Shown: positions 22,101-34,184 of the stretch, piece after piece | How the letters are laid out: each line of letters starts with the position of its first letter | Position numbering within the stretch: the stretch's first letter is position 1 | Source: Dendrolimus kikuchii | Lineage: Eukaryota > Arthropoda > Insecta > Lepidoptera > Lasiocampidae | DNA: 64,000 nt | Direction of reading: 5' to 3' | NCBI GenBank assembly: GCA_019925095.2 | Contig: CM034403.1 | Coordinates: forward strand, 9,429,690 to 9,493,689 | Made by a program: the position numbers and the translations under genes | Notes under the pieces: model-generated | Seen by the model: only the letters and a program-made list of their open reading frames with translations | What the model was told of the DNA's origin: nothing | Databases searched by the model: none

Positions 22101-22486
22101 AAGAAAAACGGCAATAGTAGATATACAAATAAATAGACGAATCGAATTTGATGATAAATATGAGATTAGATTTTGTCACCTCGCTATGGAACCCTAAAAT
22201 TGCAAGAAAGGGGCTTTAGTTGGTGAGTGTCACAATTATATTTTATTTGCGGCCTAGTTTCTGATACATTTCTTAATTTCAACGTGATAAAGTTTAATTT
22301 TAAATGCCAATACTTGCTGAACTGTTACTGTATTGAAGATAAATGTCGAGACTATTAATTTATTTGATTGAGCAATCATTTAATCTCCAATACAAGTGTA
22401 GTAATTTAAATAGAGTTTGAGGTTTTTCTTCGAAGTTGTCACGTGGGTTTTTAAACATTTTATACGTGATAATAAAACATTTATTT
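22101..22486. other. No feature seen
   Basis: AT-rich unique-looking sequence. Confidence 0.4.
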
Positions 22487-22672
22487 ATTTAGACATATGT
22501 ATGCTTGGAGTGTGGGTTCCTGAAGCCACAAGTCTCTACACAAAACGATTAAAAGACCTTTTAACTTAGGTGATCATAGGGCTGAAGCCTACCTTGAACC
22601 AGTATAGTGATCCGACGAGGTAACGTAGCCGTCCATCTGGGCACCTTACCCATAGAAGACGGTGCCTTAGAA
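22487..22672 (+). mobile_element. Interspersed repeat R4, copy 1
   Basis: 'cagtatagtgatccgacgag' and 'ccatctgggcaccttacccat' recur inverted at 57053-57165. No coding content. Family unknown; SINE or MITE possible. Confidence 0.5.
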
Positions 22673-22914
22673 TTAGTATTCTTCTTTTGGTTTTAAGAAA
22701 TTAAATGTGGAATACAATATGACTAATATGTGCTAATATTAAGTAATACAAAATTAGTTGTTAAACGCAATACACGCTGTCAACCATAGTATTAACATAA
22801 ACCCGGTTTCAATGAATTGTAATTTTTTTTGATGTATTGATAAATAAATTTAAAAAAAAAACGTAGTGTAGCCCATGGTGTCCCAGTGCTGAAATAGAGG
22901 AGCGGACTGTCGAA

Positions 22915-23045
22915 TCTACTAAGATACTTTTTTATAAACTTACAGAACGTCGCAGTCTCATACAATTTATACGAACGTACCTAGTTTTAACGTCATAAGT
23001 AGGTGCAAGTAAACTGAGTTCAATACCGCATTAATAGTTGTTTTG
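22915..23045 (-). mobile_element. Short interspersed repeat R3, copy 2
   Basis: Reverse complement of the segment at 3354-3490: 'aagatacttttttataaactt', 'cagaacgtcgcagtctcat' and 'aacgtcataagtaggtgcaag' align in order. Confidence 0.65.
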
Positions 23046-23095
23046 ATTTCTATCATGATATTTGAAAAGTTAGATGATAGGATGCTATTTTAACG

Positions 23096-23465
23096 CCTGT
23101 TCTTTAATATGTAAAATTATTTGATTATTTTTATGTTTGCCTTTAGGCAAACTGGCAAACGGATCCACTTGACGGCAAGCGGTTACCGTCGCCAATGGAC
23201 ATTGACAACAGTAAGAGAGCCGAGGCATTGCGTACCTCGTTGAGACTTTAAATATCCATTTACGTATTTTTTGAAGAGCCCCATATTGTAGCGCTGTGGG
23301 AAAACCACAAGAGGGAGAACATTTCATAGTTTGCTCACGTATGGCATGAAGAAGCGTGGCGCCACGCAAACTAGACGACTTCCAAGTGTTGAGGAAATGT
23401 GGATGAACTCCCAATCACCGGCAAGTGGTGAATTTATGTGTCCGCATCCCTATTGGAATAAATTC
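23096..23465 (-). mobile_element. 5'-truncated CR1/Jockey-like LINE 3' end
   Basis: The minus-strand frame (23085-23414) begins MGVHPHFLNTWKSSSLRGATLL; its opening matches the 'GVHPHFLEP' segment of the better-preserved LINE at 43384. It ends in the shared tail ('ggcaagcggttaccgtcgcc' on the plus strand). Frameshifted and dead. Confidence 0.7.
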
Positions 23466-25599
23466 CTCGAGACCTGGTTTTCAAATCGATATAATATAAG
23501 CCTTGTAAGAAGTCCTACATACTTTTGACTACGAAACCAATCGTCAATTACAAAGTTATTGAGACAAAAGCCCCGCCCACTGTCTGATAGTACATATAAA
23601 TCTAAAATGATAATTTAACAAGCCACATCCGTTTTAATTAAGGAATGACCAATGAAGGTATGACTAGTGTTCATGAGATTATTGGTACAATATACAGATT
23701 GCGGATGTCATATTTCTGGGGTATAGTAGTTGATCATTATACCGGTATCCGGTGTAACATTGTGATAAACTAACACTACCACCTAAATTATAAGGACACC
23801 ATAGCAATATATTAATAAACAAATCTATATCTGGGTATGAAGATTTATTTGGTATAAGTAATATTTTATGACCCCTCTGCTCCATCTGGGATTAATATTA
23901 GTGTTAATTATATACATATATACATACATACATGATGCAGTGTTGGGTGTAATGCGTTATTTGTGACATTAGCACAAATAACGCATAAAAGCCGAAACTT
24001 GGATTGGACAGGGAAATTAGATGTCACATAGCTTTGTGGCGTGTCACGTATTAGAATTTTTGAAGCGAAACTTCTATATAGACGGGGTATTAGGATTTTT
24101 CTGTCATTTTTCCGGATCAAATTCAGTTTTTTTGTTTGATAAAATAAAATATGTTTAAATAAAAAATGCATTCATTAAAATGTACCTAACCTAACCAAAT
24201 CATAATTTGCAGTAAAAATGCGAAATTGATTGTTAATGTACTTGTCCAATTTGAAAACCTGCCCGTAAAACTTCAAATTAAAATTTTGTTGCGATTCGTT
24301 TTGCAACTTGTCCGTTGAAGTTTCTCTTCTACTATGGGTCCCAGCACAGTTTCGATTTTTTTTATATATTTTTAGATAATCCATATGGATGATGTGTATA
24401 TTTATTAAATACTATCTTTATTATTACGAGTATGTAACAAATAGTATAGAAACAGCCAGGGAGTTATAAAATTACAAAAACCAGATTAATAACCTAGGAA
24501 GAGTAAAACAAGAGCGTTTCGAATTCTAGAGATGCGGAAATGTGTCAGTAATCGTAATCGATAATATTACATAGTATCGGTATGGCCGGATAGCACGCAC
24601 ATCACTAGGAGGGCGCGGCGTGGTGTCGCAACCGCGGCACGCGAGCCCGTGTGGTTTCTGTTGTAGTTTTCACTACTGTTCTTGAATTAGATCCCATTCG
24701 ATATACTTATTTCTACACCTTTATCAAAAACACCATAACTATAATTAAAATTACATAAAAATATTTGTATGCATACCAGTTTTCATCACAGTAAGTTATG
24801 TTTATAGGTATACCTTTAACGTAGTTAGGTTCCTTTTTTACGGTTTTCTAGAGGGCCTAAAGAGGTCGTTTTCACAGATTCATATGAGAAGTATCAACCT
24901 AAAGTAGAACTTTATGCTATGTCTAACAACTATCAGTACATATAGACACGTGCCAATTTCATTAAGCTATTCACCAAAGTCGACCACTTTATGCTTTGTA
25001 TTGTCATGTTATTTATAGGTGTTATTTTTATTTGTGTTTTTGACAATGTTTTCTTCTTTATTTTTACTAAGGGATTGCGGTAACTATTTTTAAATTTGAA
25101 ATTTCATAGTTTTAAATTGGTATTACAAACAAAAAGGGTAAGTCAAAACGACTTTATGGATGTCATATTGTACATTGATTTGGGCATTACGACTTAGTCC
25201 GTTTGATGTCACTAGTATTAAATAATTATAATTATACGTACGTATCATTTACAGACATTTTATTTATTTAGTTCGGATACTCTGTTTAAACATGGAATTA
25301 AAACGAAACTTTAAATACTCAATTTTAGACGGATTGTGTTTAAATATACATTTTACATCATAAATAATAATAAAAAAAGCCAGAGAAGAGTAATTTATCG
25401 CGTCCTGGTCAGCACTGAAAAAGTAGGATTTAGAGGATTTATCACACTTACGTTTTTTACTAGACGATTGCAATTTCTAGTATATATGTTTATGTAAGTA
25501 TAACTTAACTATCTACTACACTGAAGACTTCAAGTTTTATTTTATGTCAAATATACAATACTAACTGTTGCTCGCGGCTTATAATCATAGTTTGAGCAA
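23466..25599. other. Largely AT-rich; GC islet at 24595-24660
   Basis: The islet 'gagggcgcggcgtggtgtcg' to 'cgcggcacgcgagcccgtg' stands out strongly. No convincing frame; promoter- or enhancer-like. Frames of 60-90 codons elsewhere look random. Confidence 0.35.
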
Positions 25600-25870
25600 A
25601 CTTTCTACACCTTTTTAACCCTCACCACCTCACCACCTTTTTAGGGGTTGAATTTACAGAAACGCCAATATACGTGTACTCGTACATTTATTTCTAATGT
25701 AAAGCAGGTCATAACATTTCGTGGTTCTTATTTTGAAATTGACGGATTTACATACAAACTTTCATACCCTTTTTTCACCCCTTAGGGGCTGAATTTTATA
25801 AAATAATCCGCATGCAAATTTTCACGGTCCTAGGCCCAGTAGTTTGTGCTGTGCGTTGATATGTCAATAG
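25600..25870. mobile_element. Interspersed repeat with internal duplication
   Basis: Two related blocks, 'cacctttttaggggttgaat' (25637-25656) and 'ttcaccccttaggggctgaat' (25774-25794), followed by 'ggtcctaggcccagtagtttg'. Typical of a common lepidopteran repeat; class unknown. Confidence 0.45.
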
Positions 25871-26690
25871 GTCAGTGAGGTCAAGTAATTATGTATGTAT
25901 GTTAGCTTGTTTTATTTTTGAATCATATTCTGCTTATGGTGAATTGAAAACAACTGTCACATACTTGGTATAAAACTATAATAAGCAAATGGCTGTTCAG
26001 TATAAAACTTTGTAGCCTTAACTCGAGTGCGGCTTATTGATCTAATCTCCGCAATCCGCATGACGTATCCCGGTTGCGAACTTATTCTTTGCCCGTAAAC
26101 CCTGTATTGCAAACCACTGCATTTCTCTATGCTTTGGGTTTTATCTTTAAATTCCACAAATAAAAAAATGCTGCCTGCTCTTTATTCAATAAATTTTAAC
26201 TGAAAATTGCGTAGTTCCTTCTTTAAACTAAAAGAGACTTCATAGATTGATGATTGTTCTAAAATTTTAAAATTCATCAATGTTTGACCTTGGCTATAAA
26301 GACAAATCTTGCAAAGCCATATTTAAAAATATGACCAGTAAATAAACAATATTATTGACGTAAATTAATAGTGCCGCTTTATTGATACAAGCTTATATTA
26401 ATATACTCTATGGATACAAGTATCTCACTCAGTGACATTGCTTAATGTTTCGATTTCAATTTTCTCCACCGGATTCCCTTTTTGATATAAAGAAAATATT
26501 TACATGGCGATACATGAGATTTCTTTGTAGCAAGCTTCATATCTCTAAATAACCCTATTTGTGAGACCATTGGTACGCATGAGATATTTTTCGCCGTCAA
26601 GCCAGCATTTCTCGGGCCTGCCTCTTCGAGCGGGACCTGGCGGGGGCGCCATGGCTAGAAATTTGTTTCTCACGTAAGTAGTCGGTTTCC
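25871..26690. other. No gene seen
   Basis: AT-rich, with a GC-richer patch at 26590-26660. Unassigned. Confidence 0.35.
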
Positions 26691-27790
26691 GTAAAAAGTG
26701 GCCGTACCAACTAACGTAGGTGACTCTCTTGCAGTTTATCCTTTATGTAACGGATATGGAGGTTGCCTCGGGTGCGAGAGTTTCTAACGTGGTCCTTCCG
26801 TGTGAGTCCACACATCCACCGTAGCATATTCATCTCCGCGACACGCAGTTCTTGCTTCAGTCGCTCAAGTACCACCTCGCCACGCTTCATTGCCATACAA
26901 AAGGACAGGTCTAATGATAGATTTATAGACCTGTTCTTTTAGCTTAACCGGAATTTTGGAGTCACAAATTACACCAGTTACCTCACGCCATTTGTTGAGA
27001 TACGGGACTTGACGTCATATTCGATGTCTCGGGACGCGTGAAGTACAGACCCCAAACATTTATAGTAATCCGTGCGCTCGACAGTATCTTCACCTATGCG
27101 CACGGATGTGGGATCTGCAGTATTGCAGGCCAAATAGTTAATCTTCGTCACGTTTAGTTTCATTACACCGTTTTCAAGCGACCCCTTCTACGTATTCAAG
27201 CGTCGCACCAGGCACCCTCTGTCCCTATCTGCCAGCGGAATACCATCAGCATAGATGAGCAAACACGGAGGTTGTTCATACGCATTTCTGATGCTGTATG
27301 ATATTTCGTCCAATATCACGCTGAACAGAAACGGGCTGAGGACGGATCCCTGATGGACTCTGACGCTAATGGGGAAGGATGAAGAGTCACCAGCGGTGGT
27401 CCATACCATGGAATCGTAAGCACGGTATATATCTCGGATGATACTAATATAGGTTTCTGGAACCTTTTTAGATCACAGCGCTCACCAGATCATTAGGTAC
27501 GCGAGGAACATACAAAAGAGGAAAATGCTGAGGCGTGATCTTCGTCCTATATTTCTTCATGATGATCCTTAAAGGGAAAACTGGGTCTATGGTGCTCTAT
27601 GACCAGGGCGAAACCCATACTAAAATTTCGAGGCGGTGCACTCCTATCGGATCCGGGAATCTACAATCCGCTCAAAGAGCTTCATCGTGTGGGACATTTC
27701 CTTTATACCACGGTAGTTCCCGCAGTCTCACACATTATTTAACTGGAAAATTTCTGTGCAAATGAAAATAAGGACTTAACTCGCTAGTTC
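26691..27790 (-). mobile_element. RTE-like LINE, RT domain to C-terminus, inactivated
   Basis: The minus strand carries, from 27770 downwards, pieces of a reverse transcriptase: 'MSHTMKLFERIVDSRIR', 'YGFRPG', then 'VHQGSVLSPFLFSVILDEI' and the active-site box as YADG (27188-27409), 'KLNVTKINYLAC' (26978-27163) and 'MNMLRWMCGLTRKDHVRNSRTRG' in pieces (26711-26896). The order matches RTE/BovB-like elements. The second aspartate of the Y-x-D-D catalytic box is glycine, and several stops and frame changes break the ORF. The endonuclease domain is missing (5' truncation). Confidence 0.88.
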
Positions 27791-27840
27791 CACAAGTTAA
27801 GTTTAGAAAAACATCATCATACTTTTTATCCTCTTATGCT

Positions 27841-27968
27841 CGATTCCTATATCTTACGGACCGTTCATTTGTTTTACTATCGGTAAAAAATTGACATAAA
27901 CTCCATACAGATAATGTCAAAATTCAACCGATGGTAAGGCAAGTGAATGAATAGTAAGTAACGATCAG
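27841..27968. mobile_element. MITE family M1, copy 2 (eroded ends)
   Basis: Shares 'attcctatatcttac', 'accgttcatttg' and 'caaccgatggtaaggcaagtg' with 13841-13979. TIRs are degraded. Confidence 0.6.
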
Positions 27969-28266
27969 TAATACAGATACACTAGTAGTCCGTATTAAAT
28001 AAAAGCTTTACTTCTCTATAAGCACAAGATTCCTTTTCATTAAGACCATTGTTTAATTAGACTTACTTCATCAAAACAATACGGCATAAAACGTGACCTC
28101 CGTCCAGTGAATTATAAAAAACAAATATCATAATGTGTACTGTGCTGACCTTACACTAATTTTGTCCGATCAAATTAATTACTCTTGATTATTGCATTGC
28201 TTTAATTTAAACGGCCGAATATTGTGACTCACATCCTGGTACCTTGATCGAAGGTTTGTCTTCTTA

Positions 28267-28424
28267 TAGCCGGTTCCTATATCTTTAACATCGGTTGAAT
28301 TTATACATTACTTGTATGGAGCTTATTAGTCAAATTATAGTTTGCGAACCGATTTATAATTATATAAATCGGTTATAACCGATACTAAGGCAAATGACGG
28401 TCGATAAGTTATAGGAACCGGCCA
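28267..28424. mobile_element. MITE family M1, copy 3
   Basis: Clean 15-bp TIRs tagccggttcctata (28267-28281) and tataggaaccggcca (28410-28424). The interior has an inverted 'aaccgatttataattatata' near its centre. Shares 'aaggcaaatgacgg' with the other copies. Confidence 0.72.
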
Positions 28425-28457
28425 CTAATTGAGTGTGGAAGCAATCTTTTTCATATA

Positions 28458-28558
28458 CAGTTTTAATCAAAATCGGCCTCGAGATTCCTATCAGCATTTT
28501 TCGCTATTTCGTATAGTTTAGGATTTGGCCCTGAAGGCCTACTTGAAAAATTCACCTG
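28458..28558 (-). mobile_element. Foldback MITE family M2, end fragment
   Basis: 'ttttcgctatttcgtatagt', 'ttaggatttggccctgaagg' and the terminus 'gaaaaattcacctg' match the right end of 19308-19942. 'tatacag' at 28454-28460 may be the other terminus of an internally deleted copy. Confidence 0.6.
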
Positions 28559-30767
28559 AGTGCATCTAGAATATCAATGGGATGCAACGTCGTTATCGTC
28601 CTGATATTAAATTCTTCTAATGGTTGGGTGTATTGCGGTATGGTTCCCTTTTTAAACGACTTCTTCATTTTACGTTACATAACAATTCGATTTTTTTTTA
28701 GTTTTTACATTTTTGTGTTTAAATTCCATAAATTGATACATGGTAATTAATTCAAAAGCTTATAACATTATAAGCGAAATAGTCCACTTAAAGCGGTAAA
28801 AACGTTAATATAATTGAAGACATGAGTGAATGAAAGGGATATGTTACATTTGGTAAATATTGACAAATTGGCCTACAAAGCTCTTTTACTATCACTTTGC
28901 TACACATATGTCTCCTTCATTACTTACTATTTTCAAAATCAAATTCAAAAAGCGTTGTTTTAAGTTCTAATATGGTTTCCTTGTCTGTTTACATTACATA
29001 TTTTACTCATTACATTTTTCTTTAACATATTTTTTTTATGTCACATAACTCCTTCATCTACTCATGTCTTCAATTGTGAGACTGCCTCCAAAAAGTAATT
29101 TAATTAATTTGGGAAATAATTATATTTTTTGTTTAAAATGTAGATAAAATTTATATTTAAAAAATATAGTTAAAAAATTTCGGAGACACTGGGCTATTTT
29201 TAGATGTTCTTTTTAGTAAAAGTACACACGGGGATTCATAATATATAGCCGTATACGCAAAAAATCCATTTTTTTGTTGTTTACTAAAAACTAAGCATGT
29301 TACAATTTAGAAAGTCTTACCAGTATCCACGTTGTACCTAAAAAGAAGGGTATTCCAAATTTCAGCTTTATACAATCAACTAGTTTTGTTTTATTTACAA
29401 TTTTGTTCCTTGTGTAAAACTGCACTTTTGTCTGTACGCCCATTTGTTATGAAGCCCTCGATATATATTGTGTTTTAAATGTCTTTAAAATTTAGTCTAA
29501 CATTAAATCTCAGTAGAATATGAATCTAATATTACGCTCAGGTTTAGACAAAATCTAACAGTTATAATTAATGTTGTTCTGTGTTCGAGATAGATGTCTT
29601 TGCACCATTTATGGATTTATTCAATGTTAAATTTTCATCAATATAATGTGTTGATTGTCACTTGAATATTGCAAATATGCTACAATTTAGGAAATAATAG
29701 GTACTCGCAACCTTAAATAATACTAATATTACGCGGATCAATGATATTGAATTAAGATGATCGGAAGGAACGGAACTGAAAAGATACGACGGTAATCAAT
29801 TGACGTTCAATTGAATAAATGTATCTTTAAATGGATCATTTTAGTTGATTCATCCAAATTGATAAACAGAAATGAACTTTGTAATACAAGATATATGTTT
29901 ATATGTAATATATTTAGCTTCCGACATGTTATGAAATAAAAACAACTTTATAAAAAATCAATATAAAAAAAATGTCGTTATCAAGATTTGATTTTATAAT
30001 ACGACAGTTTGACATTTATTTTGATTAATCGACAAAATAATGCATATGGTAAATAAATGTAATAAATGGAAAGTGAAATCTTGATGTCTTATTATTAAAT
30101 ACAAATTCATCATGATCAGCAGAATATATTTTATGTACAAATCAATGTTTTTTTTTTATTTCACAGCTTACTCGACTCAATAAAGCCATCTTGGTATTTC
30201 TTCAATCACTCGAATCCGCGCTACTAGAAATGCTTGAATGATGTAGTAATCATCAATTTTAATACATTATCTATATCACTGCACTAGAACAAGTAGTGAG
30301 GTAATATGGGACTCTTGAGGTCTTCTGAATATCTATAAGAAAATTAAAGTTATTTTTTCTTTATTTTTTGAGACTTCTGTCACATTAAAACGTCAGTCCC
30401 ATAATCTGCTAAACGTAATAAACAATAATGAATTAGTTTACAAACTAGCAATTTTTGAAATTAGCTCTTTCAAAATTCTCACAAAAATATCTACATCACA
30501 ATAATTCAGGACCAACAGCCTCATCATATAATTAATTCTCTTCCATCTTTATTTCGGCTGCATTCACTTAGAAGATGACAGAATATTTCTATTCGATACA
30601 AACTTTCAGACAGACAGAAAAGTTCTTAAAAATTGAACAGAATAAGCATCATAAAAATTTCACAATTGTGTTCCCTACATTTTGGCTTTTGTTTTGAAAT
30701 TTTAGGCAGAGTTCAGTTCTAGTCATTGCTAATAGGACAGTGGATACTTAATTCTCGTGGGGTATTA
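28559..30767. other. AT-rich, no feature recognised
   Basis: About 2.2 kb without frames or repeats I can name. A moderately GC-richer segment lies at 29755-29800. Confidence 0.4.
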
Positions 30768-31137
30768 TTATAGCCGTGTATGTACAAGTCTTACCATCTC
30801 TCGAGTGCATCGACTTTGCCTTGTTGGTGGGCAAGGCGGCGAGGGGCGTCGAGTCACAAACTTTTCACCCCGAAATTCGCTCGTAAGATCCCTCTGGCCA
30901 ATGGTTTTTGGAGCCGGCGTAGTGTCCACGACACAGGTTAGCCAATCTGCGGCGTTCAGTGGTCTTGGTGGGCTTCGTGTTGGCTCCGGTAGCGACATAG
31001 CCGGCCAGCCTTGGCTTTTGATGGCCATCACTTTAAATGGATATCTGTAGCGACTGGTACCTACCTGCAGATTTGTGGCTGTTAGCCGCCTCGTTTTACC
31101 GTCTATATTATAACAGATATTTTCATTGTCTTTTTTT
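30768..31137 (-). CDS. Candidate exon or repeat-borne ORF, unrecognised
   Basis: A GC-rich island open on both strands. On the minus strand the frame is open without a stop from about 31137 to 30768 (~120 codons; the ATG at 31031 is internal), including 'YRYPFKVMAIKSQGWPAMSLPE' in parts, 'NAADWLTCVVDTTPAPKTIG' and 'TRRPSPPCPPTRQSRCTREM'. It then meets a donor-like 'atg|gtaaga' at about 30789. The plus strand is also open for 97 codons (30757-31050), so one frame must be a shadow. I recognise no domain. It could be a real exon, or a fragment of a repetitive element; sharp composition borders allow either. Confidence 0.25.
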
Positions 31138-33011
31138 TTTAATTTATTTGAAAAGTATAATTAGTAAGGATCAATGACAAATTTGTTTTAAAACAGGTCA
31201 TATACATTTTGAATCTTGGCAACATACCTACGCGAAGGTTTATAGCATCATCTCTAAAAAAGTCGACTTATATCAGGCACGAATTTTTATTTTTTTTCCC
31301 ACGTTAGTTCGTACTTACTGTCGCAATTCTGCGCTAAAGAATTAGACAGTCCGTTGGATTCTGTTTCGCGATCTTTTTATGGCAAAGGATATATTACAAA
31401 ATTTCCACTTTAGACGAACATTGGACTTAATTTATAGGTGACACTGTACAAAAACGAAATTCTCAACTATCTACGGCGGAAACCGGTGGACAGATCTCTA
31501 GGGTTCGGTTTAAAATGTATAAAATTATTACTGACATGTTAATCAACTATAGGTATATAAGAAGTTAAAGTATACGATTTGAAGAGTAATATTTGGTTAC
31601 TGTATACCTTGCCTTTTTAGCTACATCAATGTAAATATATCCTATCTACGTACATGTTTCTTCATTATATTTGTTTTTAGTTTAATTTTCAATAATATTT
31701 ATTTATTTAGGTGGTAATGCTACAAAAACCTTACTTCTTAGCCCGGTTTTACATTTGACAACTTTGCTCGCGTAAGCGTCTAAGGCTAAATGTACACTAT
31801 GACTTATTAATGCCGAACCAAGCTGTGAAAGCATGAGTCTGGCAGGGACTATCGTGATGCCCGCTTAGCCTTACGCCTGTATGTGAACAACGTGAGCAAA
31901 ACTTATAGGTGTAGTGCCGAGCTTCCATGATTTGTTACAGACACATACATGGACAAACAAAGATACACGCGTACATTCGTACTCACACAATATTTTTGTT
32001 GTACACAAATAATTTTATTTATAACATATTTATACAATCATTTACACCATACAACATTAAAAAAACCACTATATACATATACACAAATTGATTTTTCCAT
32101 CCGAAGATTCTTTGGAAGAAGTCGTCCAGAGTGAATAGACGTACTTTGTAAATTCAATTAGTAGATATACAAATAAAAAAGTAGTAGAAAATATAAAAGG
32201 CGAAGAAAACAATCTTTGCTTGTATACTAATCATATTCGCAATTTTCTTAAAAATACAACATAGTAGGTATCTAGTAAAATAAACTTGACATAATAAAGC
32301 TAGGCTAAATTAACTGATTATAGTAAAAAAAATTGGTATAGTGTACTCTAGATAACGGGGATCAGAATAGGCTACTTTTCAACCCAGGTATTGGGATAGT
32401 TATTATGGGATTATTGCCCCACTTTCCACGAGGGAAACCATGTAAAGCGTTTCAATAAATTAATAAACTAACTATTAGGTACAGAACACGTTAAAAATGT
32501 TCCTACTCAATTCGAACATTATGCCTATTCGCATATCACTAACACTATAAAAAGCAAAAACGAAACCTCAATCGGCCAAGTTAAAGATGTCAACGCATCA
32601 ATTAGTGCAGATGAGTATTTAATTACATTGTGATTAAAGTCTATATTCGCTCGGCTAATCAGCACACGTCTTATATGGCTCAGACGCGTTGCAATTAGAT
32701 GCCTTGAAAAACTAATCCCATAAAGCTTGTGATACTAAATTTTTTAGTGCCAGATTCTAGTGGCGATGGAACGCAGGTATTCTGAGAGACTATTTCATAA
32801 TAACGTTGGGAAGATTTACCCAGTGGATTCGTGACATTCATACGCATTTATACGCATGAATTATTGTGTATTAACCGATATTTACAGGTTTTATTGTGAA
32901 TTTAATTAATTTACTATCAGTGGCGGATTTACATATTTGCTACCGACCTTTACAATTCGATAACAGTCCATGATCATATTAATTTCAACTTTTTTGTCAA
33001 TGAAATTGTAA
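31138..33011. other. No gene seen; possible short inverted-repeat element at 31755-31915
   Basis: 'ttgctcgcgtaagcgtctaa' (31762-31781) is loosely mirrored by 'cgcctgtatgtgaacaacgtgagcaaa' (31875-31901, in parts), hinting at a degraded MITE. Otherwise AT-rich. Confidence 0.3.
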
Positions 33012-33165
33012 CTTTATTATTATTATTTATGGCCTGAAACAGATAAACAGGCAGATGGTACACCTGATGGAAAGTGGTTACTGTCGCTCATGGATGTTTG
33101 CATCACCATAGGTGTTGGCAACGCGTTGCCGAACTCTAAGGAATTTTATAACGCCTTACTTTGTG
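33012..33165 (-). mobile_element. LINE 3' tail fragment
   Basis: 'aacaggcagatggtacacctg' and 'gaaagtggttactgtcgctc' match the tail of the 43384 LINE on the minus strand, followed by 'ggcaacgcgttgcc' and 'gaattttataacgcc', the terminal ORF region. Confidence 0.72.
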
Positions 33166-33314
33166 CATTATCGTTCTTATTACCGTTTTTCTCGTAATTA
33201 TATTATTATTGCGACTACGCAAATTGTAATAAGAAAAATAACTATTATAATTGGTGAAATATATTATAATGTTGTGTGAACCTAATGACATTTGTGGGTG
33301 TGTGTACAAACATA

Positions 33315-33614
33315 AATGTTTTAATTTCTGCCAGACATAAAAATTGGATCTAAATTTGCCACCCTCGGCTTCAGTCTACTCAGCTTTTTTATAAGACGAA
33401 ATCCGTTTGCGGACACCCTGCTGCACGGAGACTACGACGAGACAATGTGGGACTCGTGGTCGGATGCGCTACCGTAATACTCACTATAACCCCTTGGTGT
33501 CCTCCTGTCGCCATATGCCGGGCGCCGGGACGTGCGCGAGCTCTTCGCCCCGAGCCCGACTGGTGTGAGCCGGCCCCTGCGGGCAGGCTTCTCCTGAGTC
33601 TACTCAGCCTGCTG
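33315..33614 (+). CDS. Candidate exon, unrecognised
   Basis: GC-rich island with splice-like edges: a pyrimidine-rich 'ttttaatttctgccag' ends at about 33334 and a consensus donor 'ctg|gtaagt' is at 33614/33615. One frame reads through 'RRNPFADTLLHGDYDETMWD' and 'SWSDALP' to a stop at 33478; another (from ATG 33447) stays open across the island and donor. The first frame has the look of a conserved acidic C-terminus but I cannot place it. 'gtctactcagc' occurs twice (about 33375, 33599). It might instead be a 5' UTR exon or CpG-type promoter. Confidence 0.25.
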
Positions 33615-33620
33615 GTAAGT

Positions 33621-34184
33621 CCGCTACTATTTACTATTATTTTTCTGGAACTAGGTGATATGACGGGGTAAAACGGAGGAAATTATTAAATCGGTAATGA
33701 ATAAATTTTTAATTCCATAAAAAATTGACTTTCTTTAAATGTTATTTCGTCAGTGATTAGTCCTCGCATGCTTTATATCGGCCGAGTTATCGGCCAATAA
33801 AAACCTATTCTAAAACATTATATTTATTGTCGTCTAACAACATAACTATTTCCGTAAAGTAAACAGATAGGTACTTCATTGTACGATAATTACCTAGCAT
33901 AGACTACTGTGTTAAGTTTCCTTTTAAGGTGTTACACGACATATTTCGAGGCTTCTCCGTATCAAGTCCTGCCAGTAATGTGAAATATTTTGAAGATGTT
34001 ACAATAATTGCTTTAATGACGCCCGTGGAACGCAGTCGCTGTCTATCAAACAAAGTTCTGCGTAAATACTCTATAGATAATGTTGAATGACTAGTACAAT
34101 TCACGATGGTTCGCTTATACATATTTTGTAGTGACATGCTGCAGAGACTACCATTTTTCAGAATAAATTTTTCTTTACATGTAT
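33621..34184. other. No feature seen
   Basis: AT-rich. A 115-codon minus-strand frame (33904-34251) runs into the following repeat and is not convincing. Confidence 0.35.
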
